DNA from: Leptospira sp.
GTDB taxonomy: Bacteria > Spirochaetota > Leptospiria > Leptospirales > Leptospiraceae
DNA length: 31,504 nt
Direction: 5' to 3'
Assembly: GCA_027531445.1 (NCBI GenBank)
Contig: JAPZRK010000005.1
Location: 1-31,504, forward strand
The number at the start of each line of letters is the position of its first letter. The stretch's first letter is position 1. The translations under genes were made by a program, and so were the position numbers. Of this stretch, positions 8,423 through 16,620 are shown one piece after another. The notes under the pieces are model-generated. The model worked only from the letters and a program-made list of their open reading frames with translations. It was not told the DNA's origin and did not search any database.

Positions 8423-9027
8423 TTTGAGCTTTGGATGGGTGCCAAGATTTGATTTCGTATCTTTTCTGCTAACGCAGTTGATGCGAACATGGCACCCTCT
8501 TTCGTAGTTAGATAAAAGCTATCTTTTGCGCGTCCTGTTTTTGGATCCGTTTCGATGATGGCTGAGTTGATGTTTATTTCGTTTTCCATTAAAATACGAG
8601 AAACATAGTAAAGCAAACCTCTTCCCGCACTCGATTCCAAATACAAACATGTTTCTCCTTTTTCCGAAATGTCAGAAAAGATAAACTCTGGATTTTCCTT
8701 AAAAAATGTGGAAACAGCTGGTTCTTGAATTTGTAATTTGGACAGGATTTCCTCAAATTTGGCATTTTTAGAAAAAAGTGAATCCATCATCACGCCGAGT
8801 TGAAATGATGCTTGGGTTACATTATTGTCCTCGGTCTGCAACAAAAACGAGTCGACTGTAAACCTGACACCTTCTTCCTCAACAGTGCCTAATTCTCCAG
8901 AGAGAATGTCTAATTTTAAGGCATAAATAATAGTCGCTATGCGGTGAAACGTTCCAAACTGAGTTGAATCCGTTTTCAAAGAAATCAGAATGTTATCTTT
9001 TTCTCGTTTGTATTGAAATTCTAGCAA
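8419..9027 (-). CDS. Double-ACT-domain protein, GlnD C-terminus-like
   Basis: Two ACT-like domains make up most of the protein: one near the start (NILISLKTDSTQFGTFHRIATII, then LDILSGELGTV) and one near the end (CLYLESSAGRGLLYYVSRILMENEININSA, then DSFYLTT). The second resembles the C-terminal ACT pair of the PII uridylyltransferase GlnD, but no nucleotidyltransferase or HD domain is attached. ACT pairs usually bind amino acids, so this may be a stand-alone nitrogen or amino-acid sensor. I chose TTG at 9027 (202 residues), preceded by AAGGA about 11 bases upstream. A farther TTG at 9081 would add 18 atypical residues and lacks a ribosome site. The 3' end overlaps the preceding + strand gene by four bases. 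Confidence 0.7.
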   Translation of the reverse strand: MLEFQYKREKDNILISLKTDSTQFGTFHRIATIIYALKLDILSGELGTVEEEGVRFTVDSFLLQTEDNNVTQASFQLGVMMDSLFSKNAKFEEILSKLQIQEPAVSTFFKENPEFIFSDISEKGETCLYLESSAGRGLLYYVSRILMENEININSAIIETDPKTGRAKDSFYLTTKEGAMFASTALAEKIRNQILAPIQSSN

Positions 9028-9120
9028 AGCCTTACATTTCCTTGGGGGTAATTGTACACATGCTTGGAAAATTTCAATCAAAAGGTTTTTGAAAACAGGT
9101 CGATACTAAAGAAAGAGATC

Positions 9121-10407
9121 ATGTACAGAGCAATTTATTTTCTGCTTATTTTATTTACATTTAATTTGGTCGTACTTGCTCAAGAGCTAGGACCAGAAGA
9201 AGAACAAGCCGATGATGTTTCCCCGTTTGCCACTACCAAAAAAAAGGTTTTGGCGTGGCGAGGAGAAGTAGTAGGGGTTTATAAAAATCGTTTATGGATC
9301 AAAATTCGCATTTATAGAAATCAAAAAATCGCAAAAAAGAGCGTAGATGAGCTACAAAACTTATTTGTAGTCAATAAAGTTTATCCAGTGAAACAAAAAG
9401 AAACCCAATTAAATGTGGGTTCTTTCATATTACGAGAATCAGTATTTGAAGAGAAGAGGATTACTCAAAAAAGTAATTTCTTTGAAGTAATTTTGAAGGG
9501 AGATTATAAACCCGATCCAAACTCAAAAATTTCATCCATTACGACTGACACCTACATTGCTGATTATGTGGACGAGGACTTTTATGTAGAACCCAATCAA
9601 TTCTTTAAGGGAAGATCAACACCTCCGAGAAAAATAGTAATACATCCGAAAGATAGAAAAGAAATGGTATTGGTTAGTCGTGGTCTTTTCCTCTATGGAC
9701 AAGGAAATGACGCGTCTCAAGATAACTTTAATCCTTATTTTAATGAACCGAATATTGGTTCGTTGAAAGAGCTTCCTTCTTTCTATATTGATAAGTACGA
9801 AGTTACCAATCAGGAATATAAATATTTTACAGATCAAACTAATACAATCACACCTCCTCATTGGATTGATGGTCGGTTCCCTGCCGGTGAAGAAAACCAC
9901 CCAGTAATAAACCTTACATATCGCGAAGTTGAAAAGTATGCACGATGGGTGGGCAAGAGAGTTCCTACCGAATTTGAATGGGAAAAAGCAGCACGTGGTG
10001 CTGGAGTGATTCAAAATACGAATCGAGATGAAACAATTTATTTTCAGAATATCACAACCAAATATCCATATGGCGATGATTTTGATCCGCTTCTCTGCAA
10101 TACTCGTGAGAGCAACCAGCGGAAGACCGTCTCAGTCTATGAATTGTCAAAAGAAGGGGAAAGTCCCTATGGAGCTATCGGTATGTGCGGAAATGCGCCA
10201 GAATGGACTTCCAGCTGGTATGAACTTTATCCCGGACATCACTTACAAAGTTTTTCTTATGGAAAGATATACAAAGTAGTAAGAGGTGGATCATTTTCTG
10301 AAAATTCTAAAAATGCTACAACAATCGCTCGTTCTTATGGTGGTATACCAAATTTATCAGAGGATAGGCGTGCTGGATTTCGGTTGGTTATGGATTATCG
10401 CGAGTAA
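9121..10407 (+). CDS. Exported FGE-sulfatase-fold (SUMF1-like) protein
   Basis: I chose the ATG at 9121 (428 residues) because it starts a clean signal peptide (MYRAIYFLLILFTFNLVVLAQ); the open frame extends 23 codons upstream but these do not look coding. After a mature N-terminal region of about 150 residues rich in Lys and beta-strand pattern, an FGE-sulfatase domain runs to the end. Its motifs include FYIDKYEVTNQEY, PVINLTYREVEKYARWVGKRVPTEFEWEKAARG, GMCGNAPEWTSSWY, VVRGGSF and RAGFRLV. In formylglycine-generating enzymes the RGGS-to-GFR segment carries two catalytic Cys. Here that segment has none, so the protein is unlikely to be a sulfatase activator and is more probably a binding protein of the same fold. 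Confidence 0.8.
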   Translation: MYRAIYFLLILFTFNLVVLAQELGPEEEQADDVSPFATTKKKVLAWRGEVVGVYKNRLWIKIRIYRNQKIAKKSVDELQNLFVVNKVYPVKQKETQLNVGSFILRESVFEEKRITQKSNFFEVILKGDYKPDPNSKISSITTDTYIADYVDEDFYVEPNQFFKGRSTPPRKIVIHPKDRKEMVLVSRGLFLYGQGNDASQDNFNPYFNEPNIGSLKELPSFYIDKYEVTNQEYKYFTDQTNTITPPHWIDGRFPAGEENHPVINLTYREVEKYARWVGKRVPTEFEWEKAARGAGVIQNTNRDETIYFQNITTKYPYGDDFDPLLCNTRESNQRKTVSVYELSKEGESPYGAIGMCGNAPEWTSSWYELYPGHHLQSFSYGKIYKVVRGGSFSENSKNATTIARSYGGIPNLSEDRRAGFRLVMDYRE

Positions 10408-10421
10408 AACAGATTGTTTTA
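10405..10421. terminator. Possible weak bidirectional terminator
   Basis: TAAAACA at 10405-10411 and TGTTTTA at 10415-10421 form a perfect seven-base inverted repeat with a three-base loop. It includes the stop codons of both converging genes. The stem is nearly all A-T, so it is a weak candidate. Confidence 0.3.
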
Positions 10422-10868
10422 TATTTCACGTTTACCGAGCTTTTTACAAATCCTACCTAACATATCTTGCTCTTCCGCCGTTAGAATTGAGAATTCATTT
10501 GTAATTCTTTTTACGTGATCTGGAAAAATCTTTTCGATAAGATTTTTACCGTCTGATGTTAAATAGATGGTGATGAATCGCCGATCGTTGTTATCTCTAA
10601 CTCGTTCGACTAAATTTCTTTTTTCGAGATTGTCGATTACGAGCGTTATGTTACCGGTACTCTTAAGAATCTTGCTACCGAGACTTTTTTGACAAAGAGG
10701 ACCTAAGTGATACAGTGATTCTAAAACTCCAAATTGACTTTCAGAAATGTTCAGTTTAGAGAAGTCAGCCGTAACCCTAGCTGATAGCGATTCCGTCGCT
10801 CGATTCAGTTTTATAAATGTATCGAGCGCTTGGACTTCCTTTTTTGAACCTTTAAATTTAGTTCCCAT
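10419..10868 (-). CDS. MarR-family transcriptional regulator
   Basis: 149 residues with a winged helix-turn-helix. Helix-turn-helix region: SESQFGVLESLYHLGPLCQKSLGSKI; recognition helix: STGNITLVIDNLEKRNLVER; wing: RDNNDRRFITIYLT, with the family's D-x-R-R. Flanking helices form the dimer interface. MarR proteins bind short palindromes as dimers and release them on binding a ligand or on oxidation. There are Cys residues at 59 and near the C-terminus (RICKKLG), so redox sensing is possible but not shown. The ATG at 10868 directly abuts an 18-base palindrome, and a near-consensus promoter lies just upstream, so autoregulation is likely. It lies downstream of the DUF4139 gene on the same strand but has its own promoter. 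Confidence 0.9.
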   Translation of the reverse strand: MGTKFKGSKKEVQALDTFIKLNRATESLSARVTADFSKLNISESQFGVLESLYHLGPLCQKSLGSKILKSTGNITLVIDNLEKRNLVERVRDNNDRRFITIYLTSDGKNLIEKIFPDHVKRITNEFSILTAEEQDMLGRICKKLGKREI

Positions 10869-10886
10869 TAGTTTAATATCAAACTA
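10869..10886. promoter_or_regulatory. Probable MarR operator palindrome
   Basis: On the reverse strand it reads TAGTTTGATATTAAACTA: eight of nine base pairs are symmetric around ATAT. It covers the -10 box of the MarR promoter and ends at the start codon. Its size and symmetry fit MarR-family operators, so the product probably represses its own gene. Confidence 0.6.
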
Positions 10887-10909
10887 TCTTCAGTTCATGA
10901 ACTTGTCAA
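10881..10909 (-). promoter_or_regulatory. Consensus promoter of the MarR gene
   Basis: On the reverse strand, TTGACA (10904-10909) is followed by exactly 17 bases and then TAGTTT (10881-10886). A start about seven bases past the -10 box would leave only about six bases before the ATG at 10868. No Shine-Dalgarno sequence is present, so the mRNA may be leaderless or nearly so. Confidence 0.6.
10892..10903. repeat. Perfect 12-base palindrome in the promoter spacer
   Basis: AGTTCATGAACT is its own reverse complement. It fills most of the spacer between the -35 and -10 boxes, directly abutting the -35 box, which is a typical repressor position. It may be a second regulator-binding site. Confidence 0.5.
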
Positions 10910-10931
10910 TTCTAATCTGAGGAAGAATTGA
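10906..10931. repeat. Inverted repeat with 8-base arms upstream of the MarR gene
   Basis: TCAATTCT (10906-10913) and AGAATTGA (10924-10931) are perfect inverted arms around a ten-base loop. One arm overlaps the -35 box. It lies five bases after the DUF4139 stop. No U-run follows on the reverse strand, so it is a poor terminator and may be another operator. Confidence 0.45.
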
Positions 10932-10935
10932 TAGG

Positions 10936-12363
10936 TCAATACTTTGTATCAACCGTATATTCTATCTTAACGGTTTCGCCGGCTTTGATAGCCACGTCAG
11001 CAAAAGCTCGTGTGGAAGATTCTTTTGAGAATTTATGACTCGATTTGGAAATATTCCAATCACCGTAAAGTGATGCATAAAAACGTACTTCAATATCTTC
11101 TTTTTTTCGATTCCTGATCTCGGCCATGTAGGAGGCTTTAAAACCACTAGATAGTCTATATTCTTCATAGGACATCCGTTTGCCATTGGCAACAACATCA
11201 AAGGCCTGTCCGGTTTTAATCTTTACGTCTTCATTTTCAGGTGTATGATCAATCGTATCTTCACCCAACAGCTGTTGTCTTCCTTTGGAGTCTGCTTTAA
11301 AAACGCGAACAGTTCCAGACGGAAGTGGCCTTCCTAGATTACTTTTCTTGTCGTTTTTGAAGATATACTTAACAGTTGCGTTATTAAATTTCTTTTCGTT
11401 ACCTTCGTACATTGGTAAATTTTCAAATACAAAATACTTTTTGATGTTTACATTATCTGTTTGAAAAAGCTGAACTTGCTTCGTTTGGTTGTAGCCGATG
11501 GTAGTTGGTTGATCCAAAGTATACAAATAGTATTCTGATAAGTTTTCTTGCTGGAATTCAGGAGCTACATCAGACATGGATTCCATCTCTTTTGAGTATC
11601 TAGCTGACTTGGTTATAGGAGCATATTCTGGCTGGCGATTTGTTAACAACTGAACTTTTCCTGCGACAAGTTGGAGGGTTGCGTTGGTAAATCTGGTCCC
11701 TGATGTATTTGTTAAAGTTACCCAAGAGTTGAGGGAAGAAAGTGATTCCTCTTTATCTAGGGTTAAAATGTAATCAGCAGACCAGTTCATACCATGAGTT
11801 TGATAAGAGACCTCTAATGTTTGTTCTTTCTCCTCATCATTTTTTAATTTCCAAACTAATGTAGGTTTAGCGAATAAATTATCAGGTAAAGTTGGTACGG
11901 TAACCCTTCCGAAATATCCAAGCGAAATTTCGTTGCCAATTTTATAAACAGGGCTTCCATTATTCGAAATTAAAGTAGCTTTTGTTGGTTGACCTTCTTT
12001 TTCGCCATGTTCTCTGTAAATTGTTACTTCTTTACCTATATACTTGTCCATAAGTCGTTCATGCGAGATAAGATCGTATTCATAATTTTGTTCGAATATC
12101 TTCAGCTTTTGAGAATCCTCCGATTTGATTCGAACAGTTTGAGGTAAAATTTGAGAAGCAACATCCTCGTAGCGAAGTAGTTTCACACCTTTTGGAAGTG
12201 TCAACTTTCGTGTTTCACGAACTAAACCCATTCCTCCATTGTAGATAGTCACACTGATAGAATTTCTATCTTCTTCTGTAGACAAGGAAAAGCTTGATTC
12301 AGCGAACAACCCAATGAAAGCAAAGGAAATGAAAATAAGGCAAACAAACATAAGTTTTTTCAT
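10936..12363 (-). CDS. Exported DUF4139-domain protein
   Basis: 475 residues. An N-terminal signal peptide (MKKLMFVCLIFISFAFIGLFAES, probable cleavage near residue 21) is followed by a DUF4140/DUF4139-like body. Recognisable features are ISVTIYNGGMGLVRETRKLTLPKG at the start, the central HGMNWSADYILTLD with TNTSGTRFTNATLQLVAG, and the C-terminal IRNRKKEDIEVRFYASLYGDW. Members are beta-rich proteins of unknown function. No catalytic motif and no lipobox Cys were seen, so it is probably soluble in the periplasm. It is followed by the MarR gene on the same strand; the intervening region carries the MarR promoter. The ATG at 12363 lies at the signal peptide. Confidence 0.82.
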   Translation of the reverse strand: MKKLMFVCLIFISFAFIGLFAESSFSLSTEEDRNSISVTIYNGGMGLVRETRKLTLPKGVKLLRYEDVASQILPQTVRIKSEDSQKLKIFEQNYEYDLISHERLMDKYIGKEVTIYREHGEKEGQPTKATLISNNGSPVYKIGNEISLGYFGRVTVPTLPDNLFAKPTLVWKLKNDEEKEQTLEVSYQTHGMNWSADYILTLDKEESLSSLNSWVTLTNTSGTRFTNATLQLVAGKVQLLTNRQPEYAPITKSARYSKEMESMSDVAPEFQQENLSEYYLYTLDQPTTIGYNQTKQVQLFQTDNVNIKKYFVFENLPMYEGNEKKFNNATVKYIFKNDKKSNLGRPLPSGTVRVFKADSKGRQQLLGEDTIDHTPENEDVKIKTGQAFDVVANGKRMSYEEYRLSSGFKASYMAEIRNRKKEDIEVRFYASLYGDWNISKSSHKFSKESSTRAFADVAIKAGETVKIEYTVDTKY

Positions 12364-12462
12364 AGATATTTATTTTTCTCCAGAGGCATTGCAAGTCTGT
12401 CATTTAAAAAAACGAATGCAACCAAAAAGAGATAAATAATCTTGCAACTTGTGAGGTAAAAG

Positions 12463-13326
12463 ATGTCAGAACAGGTAAAAATAGGAGTCATTGGTGGAAC
12501 AGGTTTGTATTCACTAGATGGAATGGAAATTAAAGGAGAAGTTTTTCCAGTTACACCGTGGGGTAAACCTTCTGATTCAATTACCATAGGTAAATTTAAG
12601 GGCAAAGAGATAGCTTTTTTACCTAGACATGGACGAGGTCATTTCCTAAATCCTAGCGAGGTTCCCTCTCAAGCAAACATCGCCGCGTTAAAAAGTCTCG
12701 GAGTCGAAGAGATCATTGCATTCAGTTCAGTTGGTAGCCTGAGAGAAGAGATACATCCTCTAGATTTTGTTCTTCCTTCTCAAATTATTGATCGAACTAA
12801 ATCTCGGTCAGCAACCTATTTCGAAAACGGTGTGGTTGGTCACGCTCCCTTCGCTGATCCTTTCTCTTCAAGTTTGGCTTCAAAAGTCGAAAAAGCTGCT
12901 AGTGCAATTCATTTAAATATTCATAAGAATAAAACCCTCATCTGTATGGAAGGACCTTTGTTTTCAACACGGGCTGAATCTCATATGTACAGATCTTGGG
13001 GTGGAGATATCATCAATATGACAGTGTTACCAGAAGCGAAATTAGCTCGTGAAGCGGAAATACTATATCAAATGGTTTGTATGTCTACAGATTATGACTG
13101 CTGGAAAGAAGATGAAGCTCATGTAACATTAGAAATGGTACTCGGAAATCTAAGCAAAAATGCAGAGACAGCAAAACGACTTTTAGCAGAACTGATTGAT
13201 CACCTCGGAAATAGTGATGATAAATCCTTACAAGGAAGTACTAAATTTTCGATTGTAACGGCTCCGGAAAAACAAAACAGAGATCAAATTCAGAAACTCA
13301 AATTTCTTTTTCCGAACTATTTTTAG
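12463..13326 (+). CDS. mtnP: S-methyl-5'-thioadenosine phosphorylase
   Basis: 287 residues of the purine nucleoside/MTA phosphorylase family. Motifs are IGVIGGTGLY at the start, the phosphate-binding FLPRHGRGH, SSVGSLREEI, then MEGPLFSTRAES with DIINMT and PEAKLAREAEI, and finally STDYDCW. The Asp residues of TDYD contact the adenine base in MTA-type enzymes. The reaction splits methylthioadenosine with phosphate into adenine and 5-methylthioribose-1-phosphate, feeding methionine and adenine salvage. The ATG at 12463 has GAGGT (12453-12457) at good spacing. Its stop overlaps the galactokinase stop by four bases tail to tail. No other methionine-salvage gene is nearby. The 99-base region upstream holds three TGCAA boxes of unclear meaning. 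Confidence 0.92.
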   Translation: MSEQVKIGVIGGTGLYSLDGMEIKGEVFPVTPWGKPSDSITIGKFKGKEIAFLPRHGRGHFLNPSEVPSQANIAALKSLGVEEIIAFSSVGSLREEIHPLDFVLPSQIIDRTKSRSATYFENGVVGHAPFADPFSSSLASKVEKAASAIHLNIHKNKTLICMEGPLFSTRAESHMYRSWGGDIINMTVLPEAKLAREAEILYQMVCMSTDYDCWKEDEAHVTLEMVLGNLSKNAETAKRLLAELIDHLGNSDDKSLQGSTKFSIVTAPEKQNRDQIQKLKFLFPNYF

Positions 13327-14477
13327 GATAATTCTTTAACTCCATCGGCAATTTTAAACTTATAGATGCTGACAGGATGTCCAAATTTGGTTACAAACTT
13401 TTCTTCGATTATACTACTAGTCGAAGAAAAGTTTTTGATTTTATCTAGAACCAAAACACACCCACCAAATCCACCTCCAATCATTCTAGCACCTGTTGCA
13501 TTTTCAGCTTTAAGTGAACTAACAATAAAATCAGTTTCAGGACATGAAACCTCAAATTGATTTGATAATGACCAGTGACATTCGTATAACGCATTGCCTA
13601 CTGAATTTATACTTCCATCGCGAAGTGCATTGATTATTATATTTGTTCTAATCTTCTCCGAAACAACATGACCAACTCTTTTTGACTCATTCTGCGAGAG
13701 ACCTAAATCAGTCGAAATCGGAAAATCGATAGAATATAAATCTTTTACATTAGGATGAGATTTTTTAATTTTTGATAAAGCAGATTCACATTCCAATCTT
13801 CTTTGATTATAATCGCTATCCTTCAGACTATGTTTAACATTAGAGTTGATTAAATAAAACTCAAATTCCCCCAAGTCGAATTCATGGTATTCATATTTTA
13901 AAGAACTAGTGTTGAGAGAAATACAATATTTTTCCTTTCCTGTAGCAATAATAAATTGATCCATAATACCACAGTTAGTTCCAACAAAATTATTTTCGGC
14001 GGCTTGACCAATTAAGGCAATCGATTCACGTGATAAGTTTAGTTGAAAAAGTTCACTAATCGCATAACCAACGACGACTTCCAATGCAGCAGATGAAGAC
14101 AGCCCCGCCCCTTGAGGTATATTTCCAGTTAGCAGAAGGTTGAATCCAGGTACATTCAATCCCTTTTTCTCTATTTCAGTTATCACTCCTTGAATGTAGT
14201 CTGACCATTGAAAATCCTTCGAATTTTTGAAGGGACGCGAGATCTTGATTTGCTGTTCAAAATCAGCGGAGTATAAGTGAAATTGATCAGTGCCATTTCG
14301 TTGAATGAGAGCATGAACAGAAAAATCAATAGCAGCGGGAAGGACCAATCCGCCTAAATAATCAACATGTTCACCGATGATATTGATCCTAGCGGGTGCG
14401 GAAAAATGTCGTATGGTTTCATTAGATGAAGGAAATTTAGATGAGAAAGTTGAGAAAAGAATTGAAGGATCGATCAT
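13323..14477 (-). CDS. galK: Galactokinase
   Basis: 384 residues of the GHMP kinase family. The galactokinase signature APARINIIGEHVDYLGG lies at 27-43, the ATP-binding loop GNIPQGAGLSSSAALE at 118-133, the catalytic Asp in GIMDQF (D173), and the third motif GGGFGGCVLVLD near 333. It phosphorylates galactose at C1 with ATP, the first Leloir step. No galT or galE is present here, so the pathway context is missing. A related GHMP sugar kinase of different specificity cannot be ruled out, but the GEHVDY signature favours galactokinase. The gene diverges from pgi across 83 bases and converges on the MTA phosphorylase gene. Confidence 0.88.
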   Translation of the reverse strand: MIDPSILFSTFSSKFPSSNETIRHFSAPARINIIGEHVDYLGGLVLPAAIDFSVHALIQRNGTDQFHLYSADFEQQIKISRPFKNSKDFQWSDYIQGVITEIEKKGLNVPGFNLLLTGNIPQGAGLSSSAALEVVVGYAISELFQLNLSRESIALIGQAAENNFVGTNCGIMDQFIIATGKEKYCISLNTSSLKYEYHEFDLGEFEFYLINSNVKHSLKDSDYNQRRLECESALSKIKKSHPNVKDLYSIDFPISTDLGLSQNESKRVGHVVSEKIRTNIIINALRDGSINSVGNALYECHWSLSNQFEVSCPETDFIVSSLKAENATGARMIGGGFGGCVLVLDKIKNFSSTSSIIEEKFVTKFGHPVSIYKFKIADGVKELS

Positions 14478-14560
14478 ACCGAAACAAAATTCCTTTACTT
14501 CTACCGAATTTCATCTCATTTTTGAAATTCACGCTGAACTTATTTTGAGGTTAATCTAAA

Positions 14561-15907
14561 ATGATTCAAATAACGCTGAATGATCGCTTCGCAAAGAATT
14601 TTGTAAATGACACCCTGTTTGATGAGTTTCTCCAAAAGTCAAAGAAGGCTAAGGAGACTTTAGATTCCAGATCTGGATTAGGTAATGAATTTTTGGGTTG
14701 GGTTGATCTTCCGTCGTCCATCAAAAATGAGGACCTCAAAACCATTCGAGAAGCCGCTGAGACAATTCAGAAAACTTCAAAATTCCTAGTCGTTGTAGGA
14801 ATCGGTGGGTCCTACCTAGGTGCAAGAGCGATCATTGAAGCACTAGCATCCCCTTTTCAATACTTAGAACCATCCAAAAAAGGTGTAACTATTCTTTATG
14901 CGGGTCATCATCTTGATTCAGATTATCATTCGAAATTATTAGCGTTCCTTGAAGATAAAGATTTTTCAGTCAATGTAGTATCAAAATCAGGAACCACAAC
15001 AGAGCCAGCTATCGCCTTCAGATTGTTATTATCACTCTTAGAAAGAAAATACGGAAGGGAAGGTGTAAAAAATAGAGTATTCTCAACTACGGATCGCGCG
15101 AAAGGCGCTCTTAAAAAATTGTCAGACGAATATGGTTTCGCAACGTTTATAATTCCTGATGATGTAGGTGGTCGTTATTCTTTTTTAACTCCAGTCGGAT
15201 TATTGCCCGTTGCGGCCGCCGGATTTTCGATTAGCCAATTGGTTGAAGGGGCCAAAACAATGTCTCATCACCTCAAGGAGACAGGCAACCCACAAGATAA
15301 TTTAGCGTGCAGGTATGCAAGCTACCGAAATGCTCTTTATTCTTTGGATAAAAAAACTGAGATAATGGTCGCCTATCAGCCTAATTTATCTTATGTGATG
15401 GAATGGTGGAAACAATTATTCGGTGAAAGTGAAGGAAAGGGTGGCAAAGGTATCCTTCCTGCTTCCGTTCAATTTACCTCCGATCTACATTCGATGGGTC
15501 AATACATTCAAGACGGAGAACGAAATCTTTTTGAAACAGTTATTCAAATCGATTCGTCGAAGTCAGATGTTTATCTCACAGAGAAGAATGATGATAGCGA
15601 TGGTTTAAATTATCTGGCTGGCAAAACGTTATTGGATGTAACGAAACAAGCTGTATTGGGCACATTGGTTGCACATAGTGATGGAAAGGTGCCTTGTCTG
15701 GAGTTAAATCTGCCTACTCTATCCGAAGAAACATTGGGTCAGTTGCTTTATTTCTTTGAATATGCGTGTGCTATATCAGGATATATGTTAGGTGTAAATC
15801 CTTTTGATCAACCGGGTGTAGAAGATTACAAAAATAATATGTTCGCGCTGTTAGGTAAAAAAGGATTTGAGGATCGCAAAAAACATATACTCGCTCATTT
15901 GAGGTAA
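14561..15907 (+). CDS. pgi: Glucose-6-phosphate isomerase
   Basis: 448 residues, the short bacterial form. Two SIS-type domains are visible: FLVVVGIGGSYLGARAIIEAL near residue 75-95 and SKSGTTTEPAIAFR near 145. Signature regions are GGRYSFLTPVGLLPVAAAG, FGESEGKGGKGILPASVQFTSDLHSMGQY (holding catalytic Glu and His) and the C-terminal FDQPGVEDYKNNMF with the catalytic Lys. It interconverts glucose-6-phosphate and fructose-6-phosphate. The ATG at 14561 has GAGGT at 14547-14551, nine bases upstream. The 3' end overlaps the MurU-like gene by 13 bases tail to tail. Fructose-6-phosphate feeds amino-sugar synthesis, which may link it to the neighbours. Confidence 0.96.
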   Translation: MIQITLNDRFAKNFVNDTLFDEFLQKSKKAKETLDSRSGLGNEFLGWVDLPSSIKNEDLKTIREAAETIQKTSKFLVVVGIGGSYLGARAIIEALASPFQYLEPSKKGVTILYAGHHLDSDYHSKLLAFLEDKDFSVNVVSKSGTTTEPAIAFRLLLSLLERKYGREGVKNRVFSTTDRAKGALKKLSDEYGFATFIIPDDVGGRYSFLTPVGLLPVAAAGFSISQLVEGAKTMSHHLKETGNPQDNLACRYASYRNALYSLDKKTEIMVAYQPNLSYVMEWWKQLFGESEGKGGKGILPASVQFTSDLHSMGQYIQDGERNLFETVIQIDSSKSDVYLTEKNDDSDGLNYLAGKTLLDVTKQAVLGTLVAHSDGKVPCLELNLPTLSEETLGQLLYFFEYACAISGYMLGVNPFDQPGVEDYKNNMFALLGKKGFEDRKKHILAHLR

Positions 15908-16620
15908 CGATCAACAAAACGCAAAATATCTTCTTTATTTTCTCCAAAAACCGATCTTGAGAGATAAGATTCGTATAATTCCTTTTCTCCAAGATCGAGT
16001 GTGTTTCCGTCGAATAATTCACCGGTTAATTGGTTGTTTGCCGCTGCAAATTTGAAAATAGGAGAAAGATCAGCTACTGAATGTAGAGGAATGGTCTCCA
16101 ATAGTTTCGGATCTAAAAGCGCTAAACCTATATAAAAAAAATTCCCCTCACCTAATCTAAGTCTACCATCCTCACTCATTGATATTCTAGTATAATTATT
16201 AGTTTCTTGTGGTTGCGGTTGCAAGTAGAGATGAATTTTTGAATTCGCCGGAAGTTGTTTTCGAATTTGAAATGTCTCTGACGGGAATAACAATGTATCA
16301 GGATTATAAATAACGATAAAATCTTGTGTGGAATCGGCTCCTATTGCAGTCCGAATCCCGCCAGCAGTCCCCAAAATTTCTTTTTTTTCGAATGAAATTT
16401 TGATCGGAAACTCAGAAAAATTCTCCAAATGTTCAATGATTTTATCACCTAAATAGTGTACATTTATCCAAGACTTGTGTACGCCCCATTTCCATGCATT
16501 GTATAATGCAAAATCCAGGAAAGTTATACCGTCAATTTTTAATAAAGGTTTGGGAATGGAGTGCGTCCATTCTTGCATTCTTTTCCCAAATCCTGCCGCT
16601 AAAAAGAAGAAATCATTCAT
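15895..16620 (-). CDS. murU: Sugar-1-phosphate nucleotidyltransferase, MurU-like
   Basis: 241 residues of the NTP-transferase family. The nucleotide-binding loop LAAGFGKRM is at 7-15, PKPLL at 23-27, LGTAGGIRTA at 83-92, and the metal-binding Asp is in YNPD (D108). Such enzymes join a sugar-1-phosphate to a nucleotide. Its close partner is an AmgK-like kinase: the kinase stop and this ATG overlap as ATGA. In Pseudomonas, AmgK phosphorylates recovered N-acetylmuramate at C1 and MurU makes UDP-MurNAc, bypassing de novo synthesis. By the same logic this is the MurU step. Specificity is inferred from gene order and fold; a mannose- or glucose-1-phosphate enzyme is the main alternative. Confidence 0.7.
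   Translation of the reverse strand: MNDFFFLAAGFGKRMQEWTHSIPKPLLKIDGITFLDFALYNAWKWGVHKSWINVHYLGDKIIEHLENFSEFPIKISFEKKEILGTAGGIRTAIGADSTQDFIVIYNPDTLLFPSETFQIRKQLPANSKIHLYLQPQPQETNNYTRISMSEDGRLRLGEGNFFYIGLALLDPKLLETIPLHSVADLSPIFKFAAANNQLTGELFDGNTLDLGEKELYESYLSRSVFGENKEDILRFVDRYLK

Noticed and set aside
9616..10014. 132-codon open frame on the - strand
   Set aside because: It lies wholly opposite the FGE domain and has no supporting motif or start signal.
12389..12447. Three TGCAA boxes (12389, 12416, 12442) spaced about 26-27 bases in the divergent region before the MTA phosphorylase gene
   Set aside because: The boxes are only five to six bases long, the surrounding bases do not repeat, and such matches are common; no regulator can be assigned.
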